Shown in pieces: positions 1 to 12,649 of a DNA stretch of 64,000 nucleotides. Under the pieces are notes generated by a model. It was not told the origin of the DNA and made no database searches. It saw only the letters and a program-made list of their open reading frames with translations. Each line of letters starts with the position of its first letter. Positions within the stretch are counted from its first letter, which is position 1. Made by a program: the position numbers and the translations under genes. The DNA is from Rhizoctonia solani (lineage: Eukaryota > Basidiomycota > Agaricomycetes > Cantharellales > Ceratobasidiaceae): the NCBI RefSeq assembly GCF_016906535.1, contig NC_057374.1, positions 372,001 through 436,000 of the forward strand, read 5' to 3'.

Positions 1-3000
1 TCTTGACTCGAGCAAAAGAGTCGAGATCAAGGCCAGGTAAGTCGGTGATGTCGGCTAGTATAATTACCGAGTCTTGACTGATTTTTACGTATTTTAGATA
101 ACAAGGGGGCTACCTCCCCAACGATTGAGGAAGTCTCAGATGAAGATAATCCCAAGGTTCCCCCTTTGGAAGCACCCTCACCTCTAGTGCACAACCCTCA
201 ACACCGTGTCGCCACCCCGCCACGTCCCGTGCTTTCGCGTCGATCATCCGTCAGCGGGGTTTCTCGCACCGGCGCTAATACACCTGGGGCATCAGGCGTC
301 CGGTTTGCTCAAGTCACCCCACGGGATGTGTTTACCTATCCTTCTGCACCGACTTCTCCTAAGCGAACCACGCTATTGATCGAGGCACCTCCGGCTGGAG
401 GTAGTGGTGAGAATGTTACGAAATTGCAATGGCAAGGCAAAACTCCACTAGGAACCGAGCCCACCAAACTGGCACAAAATGAACCTCAAACAAGCTCGAT
501 CGAATCGGCGGCTGTGCCGGAAGACCAAGCCAAGAAGATCGAGTCTACCCATCCGCTTTCTCAAGTTTCTCCTTCTCCGAGTTCATCGATGTCCGATATG
601 ACTGTCAATGCATCGAGCCGAACATCGAAATCTGGAGGGGGTGCCGCCGCTACACCATTCCCTCGGTTGGACCCCATTGACACCCAGGCGACACCCGAAG
701 CCATCAGGCAACAATATTTCCCAAATGAGCCCAAGAACAACCCGAATTTGGCATGGATGGCTGATCTACCGGAGATCCCTGATACTCCAGTCACGAGTGA
801 ATATGCCTATATTGATGGGATGGGCGAGAAGTTTATAATACGTGAGAAAGTCGGATTCGGTCTTGATGGGACGCCAATACCGCAGGAGATTGCCAAGGAA
901 ATGCCGGCCCATGATGGGCTACATCACAATTCACGAGGTACCGCTGGTAAGTCCGAGTCCACTTGGGTGTGGGCCTGTAAAGCCGGAGTCGGCGCCGTAT
1001 GCGTTGGAGTGGCAGCCGCGGTTTCTTTAAAAGCTGCTTTCTAAACTAGTAAATCTGTTTGGAGTTTTTCTGCCACTCTGCTTGTTTCATATGTGTTTCT
1101 TTCGCCTTTCTTGGGTTTGAAGCTGTACCATCATGCTTTCTGTCTTTCATATCAAAATATCCAACAACACGCGTTCAACGCATTTTGATGGCGAGTCTTA
1201 ATTTGGCTTTTAACGTGGCTCCAATCTCCCTTAATTCCCCTTCTTAGATCCTGCCCCTCCTTTTTCTACCTAAACCACGTGTTTGCCACGCTATTCCTAT
1301 GCCACCTGTTCCTTTTTACCCCACCTGGACAAGCTTTCGCGTGACTCTTTTTGTTATGCATCGTTCTAGTCTTCATTTGTTCACGCCATTCGGTCGGCAC
1401 GTTGGAGCCATTCTTACGTTCGTTTGACATAGGTTACACGCTTGGAGATCTTCTACACCTGGCACGAAGCACTGCCCCGATGCAACGTGCTATGGCTCTG
1501 GATGCCCTTGCTAGACTCATTATTCGGGTTGGACGGTGCGAATTAGGTACATGGTTCCCTCGTTCCGACAATTGTGAGGATCGGGATCGGGTCGATAGTA
1601 CACAGACCGAGAACAAGGTGGTCCTTCCAGCTGCTAAACTACGGAAATTGGTGATCGATTCTGCTACTTCGGCCCTAAGCGAGCGAGGAGCTGTTGGAAC
1701 TCGTGCTGTTGATTGCCTGTATGCGGCACTCGTTGTGTGGGACCACGATCTTGAACTAGTGGACAACGTAGAGCTTAGCCTGCGACCTGTGGGCGCGAAT
1801 GAATCTAATTTACACGTTATGCCCTCTAATTACGTCACACCGGAGGCTGCTTCCCCAAGTGAGCCGGGACTGGACGAGATGAAGGTCGTGGATAATCTTG
1901 TATTAGACCCAATTTTGGAAACTGCTATACGCCAATTCAGTGCGCGGTCTCTCCCGAGAAGCGTTCTAGGGCGCCTCCTGGAAGTCATTGTGCGTCTATC
2001 GCGGCAATCCCGAGCCCACGCGTCCTCGATAATCGCTAGTTCCGGGCTCATCGCCGAAGTTATGCGCCTATTTATTCTCTCTGGATCCCCCTATACCGAC
2101 TCCTCTGATTCAGAGCAGCCTGATCCCCTTGCCATTCGCTTATTGACCATACTTGCCCGATCATCACGGCAGAACGCCAATTTACTCCTAGATCCTACGG
2201 ACACGCTGCTCCGTTTTGTTGCAGTACTTCCGCCTGAAGATGTTCCACCCACACTCCTCATTGCCACGCTCGACCTTTACAGCGCGCTAGGCCAATACGG
2301 GATGTACGCGCATATAGCCACCACAGCTGCAGATTCGTTCGATGCGCTTTCCAAGTACGTTCGCATGCGCAAGGATCCCAGTCTTTCCAAGAGTTGGTTA
2401 AGGCTCCGTATGGTGTGGACTGCGTGTTCCATTGATCCCCACTCGACGACACCACCCCACGAAATCCTTTGGTCGCAGGTCGAGGGATGGAGGTGGACCG
2501 AGGACACTATTACGTGGGCTCAAGACACCGAAGTTGAAATTGGCGTAATTGCTGAAGCATGGGGGGCCCTGGCCATTTGGCTCGAAGGAGCTGCTGTGAA
2601 CGGCGTTCGAGCTGGCGCCATGGAACGTGAACAAGTTGTCCAAGCTCTAAGGGGGGAGCCCCAAAGTACCCGATTGCGAAACCTGCTCGATTCAGCCATT
2701 GCCCGACTCGCCGATTCTCTTTCGGAAGGCGGCCTCGCATTCTGGTCAAAGGACCAATCGATCATTGACGCATATTTCGTTTACGCGGCACTCCGGCTGG
2801 ATTTGGCTCTTCTTCCCTCGTCAAATACAGACACGGGTTCAAAACTTGAATCTCCTCTCGCTCTACCACTAGAGACTATAAGCCAATTGATTGATAACAT
2901 CGCACTGAATCCTATCTGGTCGATGGTCTATTCTCAACACACAACACCGCCGTACGCGTACGCGCGCCTGACTCCCCTCGGTCTATGTATGGGAGCATTC

Positions 3001-4344
3001 CTACTTCTTGCAAGGCGAATCGATTTTCTTCGAGGCTCGGATTGGCTGAAGTCAGCCTTGATTACCCTTCATCGACTGGGCCCCAGCTGTGCGGACATCG
3101 CTGCTCGTCTTCTTCACGAAATCGGGACCGCCTTGATCGAAGAACCTAACTTGTCCCACCTGTCCAGCCATTTGACCGAAACGTCATGGAATGCGCTGCT
3201 CCCTTTCCTCCTTCACGACCTTCAACCCAACTCTGAGTTAATAGTGGCGCCTGTGATGCCTTCGAGCGCATCTGTTTCGCATATTACAACCCAACTACTA
3301 CCATCCCGACCTAGCCTGGGCGGTAAATTGTGCGGTCTTCCCGCCCGTAGAGATTGGACTATGAATCCGCTTGATCACCTGCTGCACTCAGGCACGTCAC
3401 CGGCGTTCAAGTCACTCCCGAAAGAATGGAATTCGGACGAAGTCGACGTCGTGCGTACGGTCCTAGCACTAGCTTGTGCTAGAGAGACAATTCTGCGCGA
3501 CGAACCAACACTCCGTATGACCAGCTCAGAGATCTCCTTTGGGTGTATGCGCGTATTCATGTTAGAGCACGACCAACCCCACGACGACTCGTCTTCAGAA
3601 ATATTCCGCGACTCTCATGTTGAGCGACTCATGTCTCAATTGCTGTCAAAAGTTTCTCTCGGCTCTGGGCACTCACAACAAAATCCCTCGCCGTCACCTT
3701 TGGAGTTGGTTGCAAACGTTCGTCTCTCAGGGCAGCCTTTCTATCAGTTTTATACCGACCTCGTCGGACTGTATGATGCTGTCTCATTTGCTCATCCTCT
3801 GTTTTCGTGCATCTTGCTCCCGCCGCTTAGCATGAATTACGCAAGAGATTACCGTCGTCTTTTATGGGGAGATTACGGACATATTCTTCGCTCTATTCAA
3901 ACCGAGCTTCCAGAAGTCCCAAGCGACACTCTTGAAGAATGGCTTTGGCCACGCGACAAGGACGCAGAAATGATCGGGTGGTATGTTAAGGCTCTGATGA
4001 AAGGTGGCGTACAGGGGTTCTTGCGGTTCATCGCCGTACATCATGTTGCCACCAGCATCTGGCCCGAATTCGACAACTTCGAAAATGCGAGCGAATGGAG
4101 CATGAGCCCACAGGACAAAGATAGGTCTCGCATGATTATTGGCGCGATGGTGCATCAAGCTGGCCCGGCGCTTTTGGGTGCATTGATGTTGTATGAACAA
4201 AGGAGGACCGGTTTTATCTTGTATCCTGATTGTTACGAAGGGCGTGGGTTGGACAGGGAGCGCCGGTTACGTCGGTTAGAATGGGCGGTTGATCTATGTG
4301 GAGAACGTGTTCGTCAGAGGCTCGAGAATGTTTTTGATGGGTGA
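1..4344 (+). CDS. RPAP1: RPAP1, RNA polymerase II-associated protein 1 (5' end outside window)
   Basis: RPAP1 helps assemble and import RNA polymerase II. Exons modelled: 1-36 (partial), 98-946, 1433-4344; phases agree and the last exon gives 970 codons to a TGA. Motifs seen: the RPAP1 N-domain signature FPNEPKNNPNLAWM near 720-760 and GLHHNSRG near 918-940, which after splicing runs directly into GYTLGDLLHLARS at 1433 onward, the start of the RPAP1 C domain. The remainder is a helical-repeat-like C-terminal region of about 970 residues. The second intron (947-1432, GTAAGT...TAG, 486 nt) is about eight times the usual length here, so simple ORF reading splits the gene into two false genes, the first ending in a spurious hydrophobic tail. 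The upstream segment is rich in Ser/Pro, as expected for the disordered N half. Identification is firm; exon 1 is only inferred. Confidence 0.88.
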
Positions 4345-4814
4345 CTACCTTGTCAGTATATTCTTATAATTACATATTTCAGTCATTATATGACATGATA
4401 CTCTAAACTATTTTTCACAAGCACCTGTTAAACTTAATATGTTACACTCGGTGCCCATGACTTTTTGGCTCAAGCGCACATGATCACATTGAGAACATGA
4501 ACTACACAAGAGTACCGATCGTAAAGCGACACATTAAATCGGACCTAAGTTTATACTAATCACTTGTTCTGAAGAGAAATTGTACCGTCAGATCGGGGGA
4601 AGCGCGCCGAATTTTATCAAGTTGTGCATCCCTCGCCTGTGCAGTTGAATCTTCATCGGTAACTTAGCATATGCATTGTAATGCTTTGGAAATAAATACG
4701 CCCAAAGTCATAAATTTTGGCGTGGTAGAAGGCTCTTAATTGAAGGCTCAAGTATGGGGGAATTTTGGGTCAAGTCCGGGGAAGTAGCTCATATGTTCAC
4801 ATGCCATACTTAGT
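4345..4814. other. Intergenic, AT-rich, no gene seen
   Basis: This is the 3' flank of RPAP1. No ORF with family motifs or plausible splice structure was found on either strand. It runs into the dispersed repeat copy that follows. Confidence 0.5.
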
Positions 4815-5140
4815 CTATGCTTCGGTCGCTATATGTACTGTGTGGGTTCTGTACGCGGTACAAGAGGGGGAGCCCGTGGCCGCCCGCAGGCGGTCTAGGG
4901 TCGTTGGCCGGGCCACCCAAGACTGCGACCGTCCTGATCAAAGGCTTGGGGTGGCAGAGAGCTGCACATGGATGGATATATTAGGAATGAACATATAAGA
5001 CGGTTAATGAATCAATAAAATAAACGTTTAATACGCAGCAGGAATTGAGAGATGGTAGCTGGGTACTGAAAAACGCGAGGACAGGCTGATTCCTCACGCC
5101 AGTATACGATTCCGAGATCACAGCATGGAGTGGTGTCTGG
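4815..5140 (+). repeat. Dispersed repeat, copy A
   Basis: It shares long stretches with 26290-26620 (opposite strand) and 35775-36010. The common core is AAGGCTTGGGGTGGCAGAGA (copy A near 4940), followed about 110 nt later by GAAAAACGCGAGGACAGGCTG. The order and spacing of these blocks are conserved between copies while the bases between them have drifted, so this is an old interspersed element. The short ORF at 4765-4998 lies in it and is probably not a gene. Element class is unknown; a solo LTR or non-autonomous element would fit. Confidence 0.6.
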
Positions 5141-5984
5141 CCGACTCACGTGCACCCTTCTTTTAAAAAAAATTTCTTTTCATGTTTTGAGACCTACATG
5201 CGAACGAGACAAACCGCTCTGATAATTACACAAGGGAGAACACAAATACCCAGACGATAGTTAAATGATCAGTAAGACATACGCGTCAAAGCCGTTACCA
5301 AAGGGCCAGCTCGCGCTGGTCTATCCGGGTTCCTCACGTCTCCATGGCGTGGTCCTGGTGCGCCAAAGATGAAAAGGGGGGAAGCCCGCCGGCAACCACT
5401 CAAAGTCTGTAACATCTATATACGCCCTTATGGCCACCCCCGTCCCGCCCTTATGGCCCTCACCCGAGCCAGGTCTTACGCCACCTGTACGCCTATTAGG
5501 CTTTCTCCTTCTGACCGTGTTACCCCCTGTGTGTTTCGAGGTTTTGTTCTGTTGCGTTCTTTCTCCTTTGTAGCGCTTCACGGTTCGATTTCGTCTTTTG
5601 TGAGCGGTTTGCCTTAGTTCGCATGTGGCTCCCATTGTTATATATGGCCATGTATTTAAAAAACCTGACTCACGTGACTGCGACCCCCTCCCTCGGTCAA
5701 GTATCTCATGTGAATCCTCCGCGCGCTGCGGCTCACCGATCACCATATTTATACGCGTAAAAAATCTACATTTCTTGCTTACATACAGCTCATTAGGTCC
5801 CCAAAAAAAAGGAAACCCCTTATAGAATCACGAGCAATACCCGTGTGGTCCACTTCCCCGCACTGGCTCGCTCCCCGGACCCAACTGTATCAAGAAGGGA
5901 CATCCTTCTACACTATGCTATAATTCAAAATCTTAGCACGAATAGGAATTCGGAAATTCTTAGGCCTACCGCAGGCCCGCGTGT
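5141..5984. other. Intergenic, no gene supported
   Basis: Open frames of 60-140 codons occur on both strands, but they overlap each other and show no family motif or splice logic. A stretch beginning TGTAACATC near 5410 resembles the start of some LTRs, but I found no matching end or target-site duplication. Confidence 0.4.
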
Positions 5985-7859
5985 CCCTGAACCACATCTA
6001 GTCGTGCCGCCAGACCAGCCTATGTCAGAGTAGGTTAACGGACAGCTTGGGGCGCTTACTACAACACAATGGGCCAGCATATGTGGAGCAACCCCGGAGC
6101 AACCGACTGTTTCTTCAAGCTCAAATATCCGATTCACGGAAGCTTTTACTCGCGCATCATGGGATGACACACCGCAAACACCCTAGCGGCTTCTTTTGAG
6201 TCTGCCCAGGTCCTAGTAGAAAGTAAGAACGTACCATGTATATGTATATCAGCACCACATGTATCCAGCCCTCCAGCACCGTACACCTCCCTTCGTCGAC
6301 ACTCTCGGTACTACAGCCCATCTTTATCATGGGGCACAACACCCTCCAGTCCATAATACGTATCTCCAGTGTTCGTCAGTTGTCCAGAGCAACCCTCGAG
6401 CCAGCCCTCCAGGAGTTGAATCGGGCGATAACCTGAAGCATCGCAGCCGGAATTCCATACGTCCACTCGTACTCATGCCGTCCGAAGTCATATGCACCGC
6501 TGTACCCATACTCCGCTATGGGTGCCGTCCCCAGCAAAAGTGCCAGAACCATGTCACAAACAGCAAACCACGCAAACCCGGACCATTTCACACTCATCAA
6601 TCGAGGAAAAGATACACCAAGGCTGTCACTAGATTGCTCGACTAACAAATTTGAGTCCGTCGCCACAGTCAGGAGGAATTGAGTGTATGATTTCCGAAAC
6701 AGGGCGTAGCCTGACGTGCTATCCGCGAGAGTAGACTTCAAGTTCGCTAGCTGGTATGTTCTGTCACTCATTGTAAAAAATCATACACAAAGCAATCAGC
6801 CTGCCTTTAGATGGCTCATAAAACAATCCCTGTTCTCACTCAACAATGAGTGAGCGTGGGGCTTGGTAGTGAGAACGTCTTCGTACCTATTGATCCAGCC
6901 GCTGTATGTTTCAATCATTGAGTCGTTCTCTTTCAGTGCGCGAAGAAGCTTTACCCCAAAGTCAATTGCTAGCAACGTTCTTTTTAACCCTCTCCGCTGC
7001 TTTCCCAACAGACTACCAATGGCAGGCAATGGCGGAATAAACCAGCAACCAAGTTGTTCATAAATTCAAACCACATTTGTGTTCAGAACTACCAAACCGC
7101 ATACTTGCACTCACATTCATTGGTAACCCGTACAAAATATTCATCCCTCATGATCTGCGATCGATCCACTGAAGAAGGAATAGCATAATAAAAATCTTGG
7201 ATAGCCTGAGCCATACTGCTACTGATATACGGTGTGCCGGAGTGCTTGATATGCAACGACTGTTGTTCTGACGAGTGGGCACATATCACTGGTCGACTGT
7301 AGCCCCATAGCCATAACTGCTCGAACCCCCTTCTCAGCTCTCCGGTCGTATCGCTGCACTCATTCAAGTAAACAGTAGTAGTCATCCTGTATGTTATTGC
7401 GGCTCCTAGAATTGATGGCCCGGCGAAATGTTCTACATGTGTACCTGCCGGCTCTTGCCGATTTGTAGGTAGCCCAGCTGAGACAAAACTCAGGGTCTCA
7501 AGCGACAATAGTCAGTCGTGAAATTGAGAGCTCAAGTCAAGTTTATAGCATTCGAGGCTCGCCTCTGACGTTACCCCATCCACTCAAGAAGCTCCAACAG
7601 CATATACCGACTGGGAGTCCACCAACGTGTTGGCACGAACCTGACGAAGGCTAGCGTGGAAATGACCGTTTTCGTATCCTAGGCATTCGTATCCATTCCT
7701 TCTACATCTTTCACAGCGTGGTCCCGCCATATCACACTTCTTTCTATACCAAGGTCAAATGTGAGGAGTGGCAGTGTATGTACTCACAGACCTTTGTCGA
7801 CATTTGCGACAGCTAGTTGGGAGCGGCCCAGGTTTTTATACAATACGATACGCCGACAT
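5985..7859 (-). pseudogene. TF1: decayed Zn(II)2Cys6 transcription factor
   Basis: Same gene family and exon order as TF2-TF5. Lesions visible: a TAA at codon 8 of the first exon (GTA TAA AAA, where TF5 has GTA TCT AAG); the zinc cluster has Cys-x5-Cys instead of Cys-x6-Cys because one codon is missing after intron 1; the acceptor AG of the fourth intron is lost (near 7055); an in-frame TGA near 6373 where TF5 has TTG; and the last exon diverges after GLAARL near 5990 and stops early, so roughly 60 C-terminal codons are gone. The exon 3 part (7089-7508) is still open. Its closest relative is TF5: the intron at 6183-6235 is nearly identical to TF5's intron at 29324-29375, so the pair arose by a fairly recent duplication. 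A truncated expressed product cannot be excluded. Confidence 0.85.
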
Positions 7860-9203
7860 GATCGAATCGACAGAGATATATTATTTGCTTTCCCAACATG
7901 TATCACCCTAAGGTCTTAGTTTAGTTTAATATTTGGTGCTACAGTGGGTTATGTCCATAACCACCGCACGTAAAACTCCATGGAACGTCACGAAACCCTA
8001 CAAAATCTCTAGAGACTACAATTACTACAACCAGTCGTATAGAATATAGTTATGTAACCAAGAATGCAATGCCTATACCTTGTCATAGAAGTTATGCCCT
8101 CCTGGATCTCTGGAGACCCAGGGAGGCAAGTCCGGTCTCGGGAGATTTTGGAGGTTTTGCTGAGAAATGTGAGGAGGAGATTACAAAACACAAGACAGAG
8201 CATACCACTGAACCACCAGATGAGATGATTCAGTGAAACTGATTAAGCATTGTTGGACAACAGAATTACCGGATGTCTATGGACGTCGGGGATGAACTCG
8301 TGCCGTCACTATGCTGGGTAGTATGAAACGTTCCTATTCGGGCTTGTAGACCACCTTATTTTCTGTCTCCTATCTCATTTCGTATATAGTTCGCTCTCTT
8401 TGTATCACCACTCCCTCACCTCACTTTTACCACTTCCAAGCTGAGTTTTTACTCTTTAGATCGCCAGATACGGCTTTGCCGTTCCTACCGCCCTACAGGC
8501 ATTTCTTCGGCATCGGGACTGAAGACGTCAGTACAGTAGTATGTTTGCCAACAGTATTGACCCACAACATGGTGGATTACTGTGCATAATATTAATACTA
8601 GTATCTCTTAGCTATAGGCTAATCTGGTCAAGCGTTGGGTAGAAAATTCAGCCCCCGGGCGTTTGGCTTGAGAAAGGTTGGCTATGGCATGCGTTTGCTT
8701 GGCTATGTCGAGGCTGCTCTGAGTAACATCTTCCCTGTTTTAAGAAAACATAACAGCGACCCTGGCTGTCAACAGAGGCGATTCTTGGTCCCCCTTGTTC
8801 AGCCTTCCGTGTTCCTGAAGTCCATGAGGAGCATGAGTAAATGTCTAAATTAGGCTTTGATTCACACTTCCGTTTATACATGAACTTTAAATTGCGATTG
8901 AAGCAAGGGTCTCTAGGATCGATTTTCTCGACTAAGTGTTCTTGTTCCTCTTGTCGCAGCGGATCGAACCGAACTCTCCTACAGTGCCTTGAGATTCCAA
9001 AGCCAATTCCGCATTATGGGATGATTTTAAACGCCAAGAACGTATAGGCTGACGGATAGAAAGACTTTGATTTGATTGGAGTACAACTCCACATGCAATA
9101 TTTAGCCTTAGCTCTTTGCTACTATGATGGAGCGTCCGCCGGCGACTGCATAAAACTGGCTCATAAGATTCCCTCCACCTGTTTTTCCTCATCGCTTCTC
9201 ACG
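7860..9203. other. Intergenic between TF1 pseudogene and lacA
   Basis: No coding region supported. ORFs at 8009-8203, 8635-8881 and 8932-9192 overlap on opposite strands and lack motifs. The last part should hold the lacA promoter; the sequence just before its ATG (TTTTTCCTCATCGCTTCTCAC) is pyrimidine-rich, as is common in front of fungal genes. Confidence 0.45.
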
Positions 9204-10556
9204 ATGGCCGTCAGACTATTGACCTCTCTTTCTCTTGCTTCTTCCGCATTGGCCGCGTCCCAGCAGCTATGGTTCACCTCCTTTGCAGGCCCCTTTTCCA
9301 CCTTCACATTCGATGCCACTTTCCTCACTAACATCTCCACCACACTTGACGCTGGCTTTCAGCCCGGCTGGATTGCTAAGCATCCTCACTTAGACATCCT
9401 CTACACCCCGTTCCGCGGTCAAGGCGGCGTCAACGCATGGTCATATGATGCTCAGGGAAGTGTCAGCAAGATCGCCACGGCACGCACCAACGGAACAGAC
9501 GCTGTGCACTGTGAGGTATCAGGAGACGGGCACACACTTGCAGTGCCGAACATGTCAGTAGCCCACAACCGAGAGTAGCAAACTCAACTGACTACAATTG
9601 CGATACAGCAACGGTGCCAACTTGGCTGTATTTGCTGTCCGCCCCAACGGCACATTCGCAAGCTCTCCGACAGCTGTGTTCACCTTCCCCTTCTATACAC
9701 CTGGCCCTCACCGCCTTCAGCAGAAATCTCGCCCTCATCAAGCGCGCTTCGATAGATCTTCCAGCTTCCTCTATGTTCCTAACCTTGGCACTGATCGTCT
9801 GCACGTCTTCCGTGTTGATGGTCCTGCTGAACTTCACCAGCTTGCTGACGTCGTCTTGCCTGTCGGCTCTGGCCCCAGGTATGTTCGTCCTAAATCCATC
9901 TGCCACCTGCTCCATCTTCTACCACAGGCACATGGACTTCTGGCCGCCGACAGGCCGATCCCAGTTCCTGTACCTCGTCAATCAGTTCTCCAACACTGTC
10001 ATGGTTTTCGACATCTCCACACCCACACTTGGCGCAGCACCCAGGCTCGTTCAGACCATCTCCACCCGCGGACCTGGCCTGCCCCCTTCGGACCCTAACA
10101 TCGACATCAACGCTGCCGAGGTCACTGTGTCTCCTGATGGTATGATAGAGGTATAAACGACGCATATATGTGGCTAACGACGAGAGAACTGTAACTGGTG
10201 AACAGGTCGGTTCTTGATAGCATCGAACCGAAACGACACGTCTCGAACAGATGACACTCTTGCTTCTTTCTCAATCAACACATCCTCTGATTCGAACCAT
10301 CTCACATTTCATGGCCTGACTGGCACAGGTATACGACCATTCTGACTTCCGTCTGAGCTAGGAGGCTGATGTCAATATTTCAGGCGGCAAGAACCCTCGT
10401 TCCCATCGAATTGATCCCACAGGACGATACATTGCGATTGCAAACCAGGATACAGGGATTAATATTATTGAAAGAGATATTGAGACAGGATTGTTTAATG
10501 GTGTAGCTGCTAGCTATACGAGCAATAGCCCTGTATCGGTATTGTGGCGTGTGTAA
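9204..10556 (+). CDS. lacA: secreted beta-propeller, lactonase / carboxymuconate cyclase-like
   Basis: Exons 9204-9553, 9609-9878, 9928-10139, 10206-10328, 10384-10556 join in frame to 375 aa. The N terminus MAVRLLTSLSLASSALA is a clear signal peptide. The rest has the repeated pattern of propeller blades, including VSPDG, LYVPNLGTDRLHVF and HRIDPTGRYIAIANQ, matching the family that includes 3-carboxy-cis,cis-muconate lactonizing enzymes (lactonase, 7-bladed propeller). A role on aromatic or lactone compounds is inferred from the family; a secreted form may act on other substrates. The start is chosen because lacB has the same ATG and signal peptide. Its 3' end faces TF2 with only 28 bp between the stop codons. 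It is a near-twin of lacB at 30220-31581 from the ATG to the middle of exon 4, then much more diverged. Confidence 0.85.
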
Positions 10557-10584
10557 CATTAATTACAGTACAGAAAGAGCACAA

Positions 10585-12649
10585 TCAGATCGAAATGACT
10601 GCACACCTAGACTGAACGTAGTCATCCCATGTAACAGGCGCTCCTCCGAGACCCACACCGTGCCACAAATGATACAAAACCTCGCCAAACTGTAGTCCAG
10701 GAAACAGCCAAATGTGTGTGTCCTTAATTGAGCGGAGTTGTTCATATACAGCGATTCGGTGCTTCTCCAATCGGGCAGCCACACCAACCTACACAACGAC
10801 AAGTTAGCGGATGAAATTCGAAGCGCATAGATTAAGCTTACGACAACACAGTGGGGCAGTGTGTGTATACCAATGCGAGAGCTACCTATGGCCTTCCCAA
10901 GCTCAATTATTTGGTCCACCGATGCTTGTATGCGTGAATCGTGAGATGATGCTCCGCACATACCCTAGTAGCTATGCTCAAACCTACTATAGGGGGAGAT
11001 CGAGATTAAGAACCTACCATGTAGATATAAATCAGTGCTACATGCCTCCAGCCCTCCAGCACCGCCGCTCTATTCTCATCAACACTTTTGGCAGCGGAAG
11101 CCCCTTCCGTTACGAGATACTGTGGTTTCCATACCATCACGCGCGCCTCTAAAGCTTTCCAATCCTCCAGAGCAACTCTACCACCGGCCCTATACGAGTT
11201 GACTTGGGAGATGATCTGAAGAATTACCACAGGAACACCATATATCCACTCAAACCCATTATTTTCAGAGTCACACTCGCCATCATACCCGTATTCTAAA
11301 AGTGGGGGGACTCCTAGCAAGAATGCTGAAACTGCTTCAATTACAGTAAATCGTCTGAGCTCATAGCGAGATGCACTAAGGGCGTGAGGGAACGAGACAA
11401 CAGCGCTGCCGTCCCGCCGTTCTATCAGCAAAGTAGTATCGGCTGCTGCAAGCTGAAGAAACTTGGGTAGAGAATTTCGGAGTAGTTGATACCCTGAGGC
11501 TAGGTCAATCAGGTTAAACTTTAGAGACGCCAGCTAATACCAAATGTCAATAGGTTATGGAATCGGGCAAGTAAGTTATTTTACCGTAAGGTGAACCATA
11601 AGTCGCTCGCCTATGTCGTCCAACGATGGGTTGTTGCAGGAAGTTGTGGTGAATTTGGGTTCAAGTTTATCAATCCAGCCAATGTGCTCTGCAACTACTG
11701 AACTTTGTATTTGGGGATCCTGGTGAAGTAACTGGAAGACCTTCGCAGCCAAATACATGACCCACACTATTCTTTTTGATTTTAGCATCTGGAGCATTAA
11801 AAGGTTGCCGATCTGAAATGGGGGAGGCGAAAACCAGTAGCTGAGTCGTTGAAGGTGGTCTGCAGAGTGGTAACTACGGAAAATCATAATAGACACTGTG
11901 GGATAATAAGCTCACATGTATGAAGGACATGTCCAAAATAGTCTCCTCGCATAGTTTGTGTTGCATCTACTGTACAAGGAACAGACTGACAAAAGGCTTC
12001 AATAACTTGAATTAAGTCATTATCGGGTAGATACGTGTTGGAACCCGTGTTCGAAGTTTGCTTATCAAGCGAGACATAACGAAAGTATACAGCTGGCTGA
12101 CTTTGATCCTGTGGCCACAATCGGTTGAATTCCATCGATGCATTTAAGGTGTCGTGTTTATTTCTAGCTGAAGCAGCAGTTCCGTTGATCCTGTATAATA
12201 TGCCATTTCCTGGAATTGGCGGCCTGAAGATTTGAGTAGTGCTTCCGCCTATCCGGTCCCGTTTGTCTTTAGGCAGTCCAGTTTCAGCAGCATCAAGTGT
12301 CTAAATGCGTCGAGGAGAGATTCGAGGGAACTCGAGATAGCATACTTGTGTTGATGTGCTTACCTCTGATCTTACTTCATTTGTTAAACTAGGTTTGAGT
12401 TGGGAGTGAGTCGGTTCGACAGGGTTTTGTCGATAGTTCTTCGCACGAGGCTTGCAACCATCATACCCCAGGCATTCATGACCACCTCTCAAGCACGTTT
12501 TACAAAATGGAGTTGACATATCACATTTTTTTCGTCTGGAAGACTAAGTTTGAACGTGGGTTTTAATGAAGAAATATATCAACACACCTTCGACGACATG
12601 TAAGGCAACTGGTGGGAGGGGGCCCGGGCTTCGTAGTAATGCGAGACAT
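10585..12649 (-). CDS. TF2: Zn(II)2Cys6 fungal transcription factor
   Basis: Seven exons (12649-12588, 12535-12364, 12300-11916, 11859-11585, 11533-11018, 10964-10842, 10788-10585) give 578 aa with no interruption. Cys 15, 18, 25, 32, 35 and 42 form the canonical binuclear zinc cluster CX2CX6CX6CX2CX6C, preceded by the family's shared KPGPPPTSC start. The middle (about residues 70-200) is variable; the C-terminal half is a helical fungal regulatory domain with the blocks RIVWVMYLAAK, GFEWIYGVP and LYHLWHGVGLGG. It should bind DNA in the nucleus; the regulated genes are unknown, though lacA is the obvious neighbour, lying tail to tail 28 bp away. Exons of 516, 123 and 204 nt are the same length in TF3, TF4 and TF5. 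Confidence 0.9.

Noticed and set aside
166..1044. Separate tail-anchored membrane protein gene
   Set aside because: The hydrophobic tail is intron sequence read through; the part before 946 carries RPAP1 signatures and splices to the RPAP1 C domain.
4765..4998. 77-codon ORF with a hydrophobic start
   Set aside because: It overlaps dispersed repeat copy A; the equivalent region of copy B is open only in a different, shorter form.
5410..5830. Second LTR candidate starting TGTAACATC
   Set aside because: No clear CA end and no target-site duplication found.
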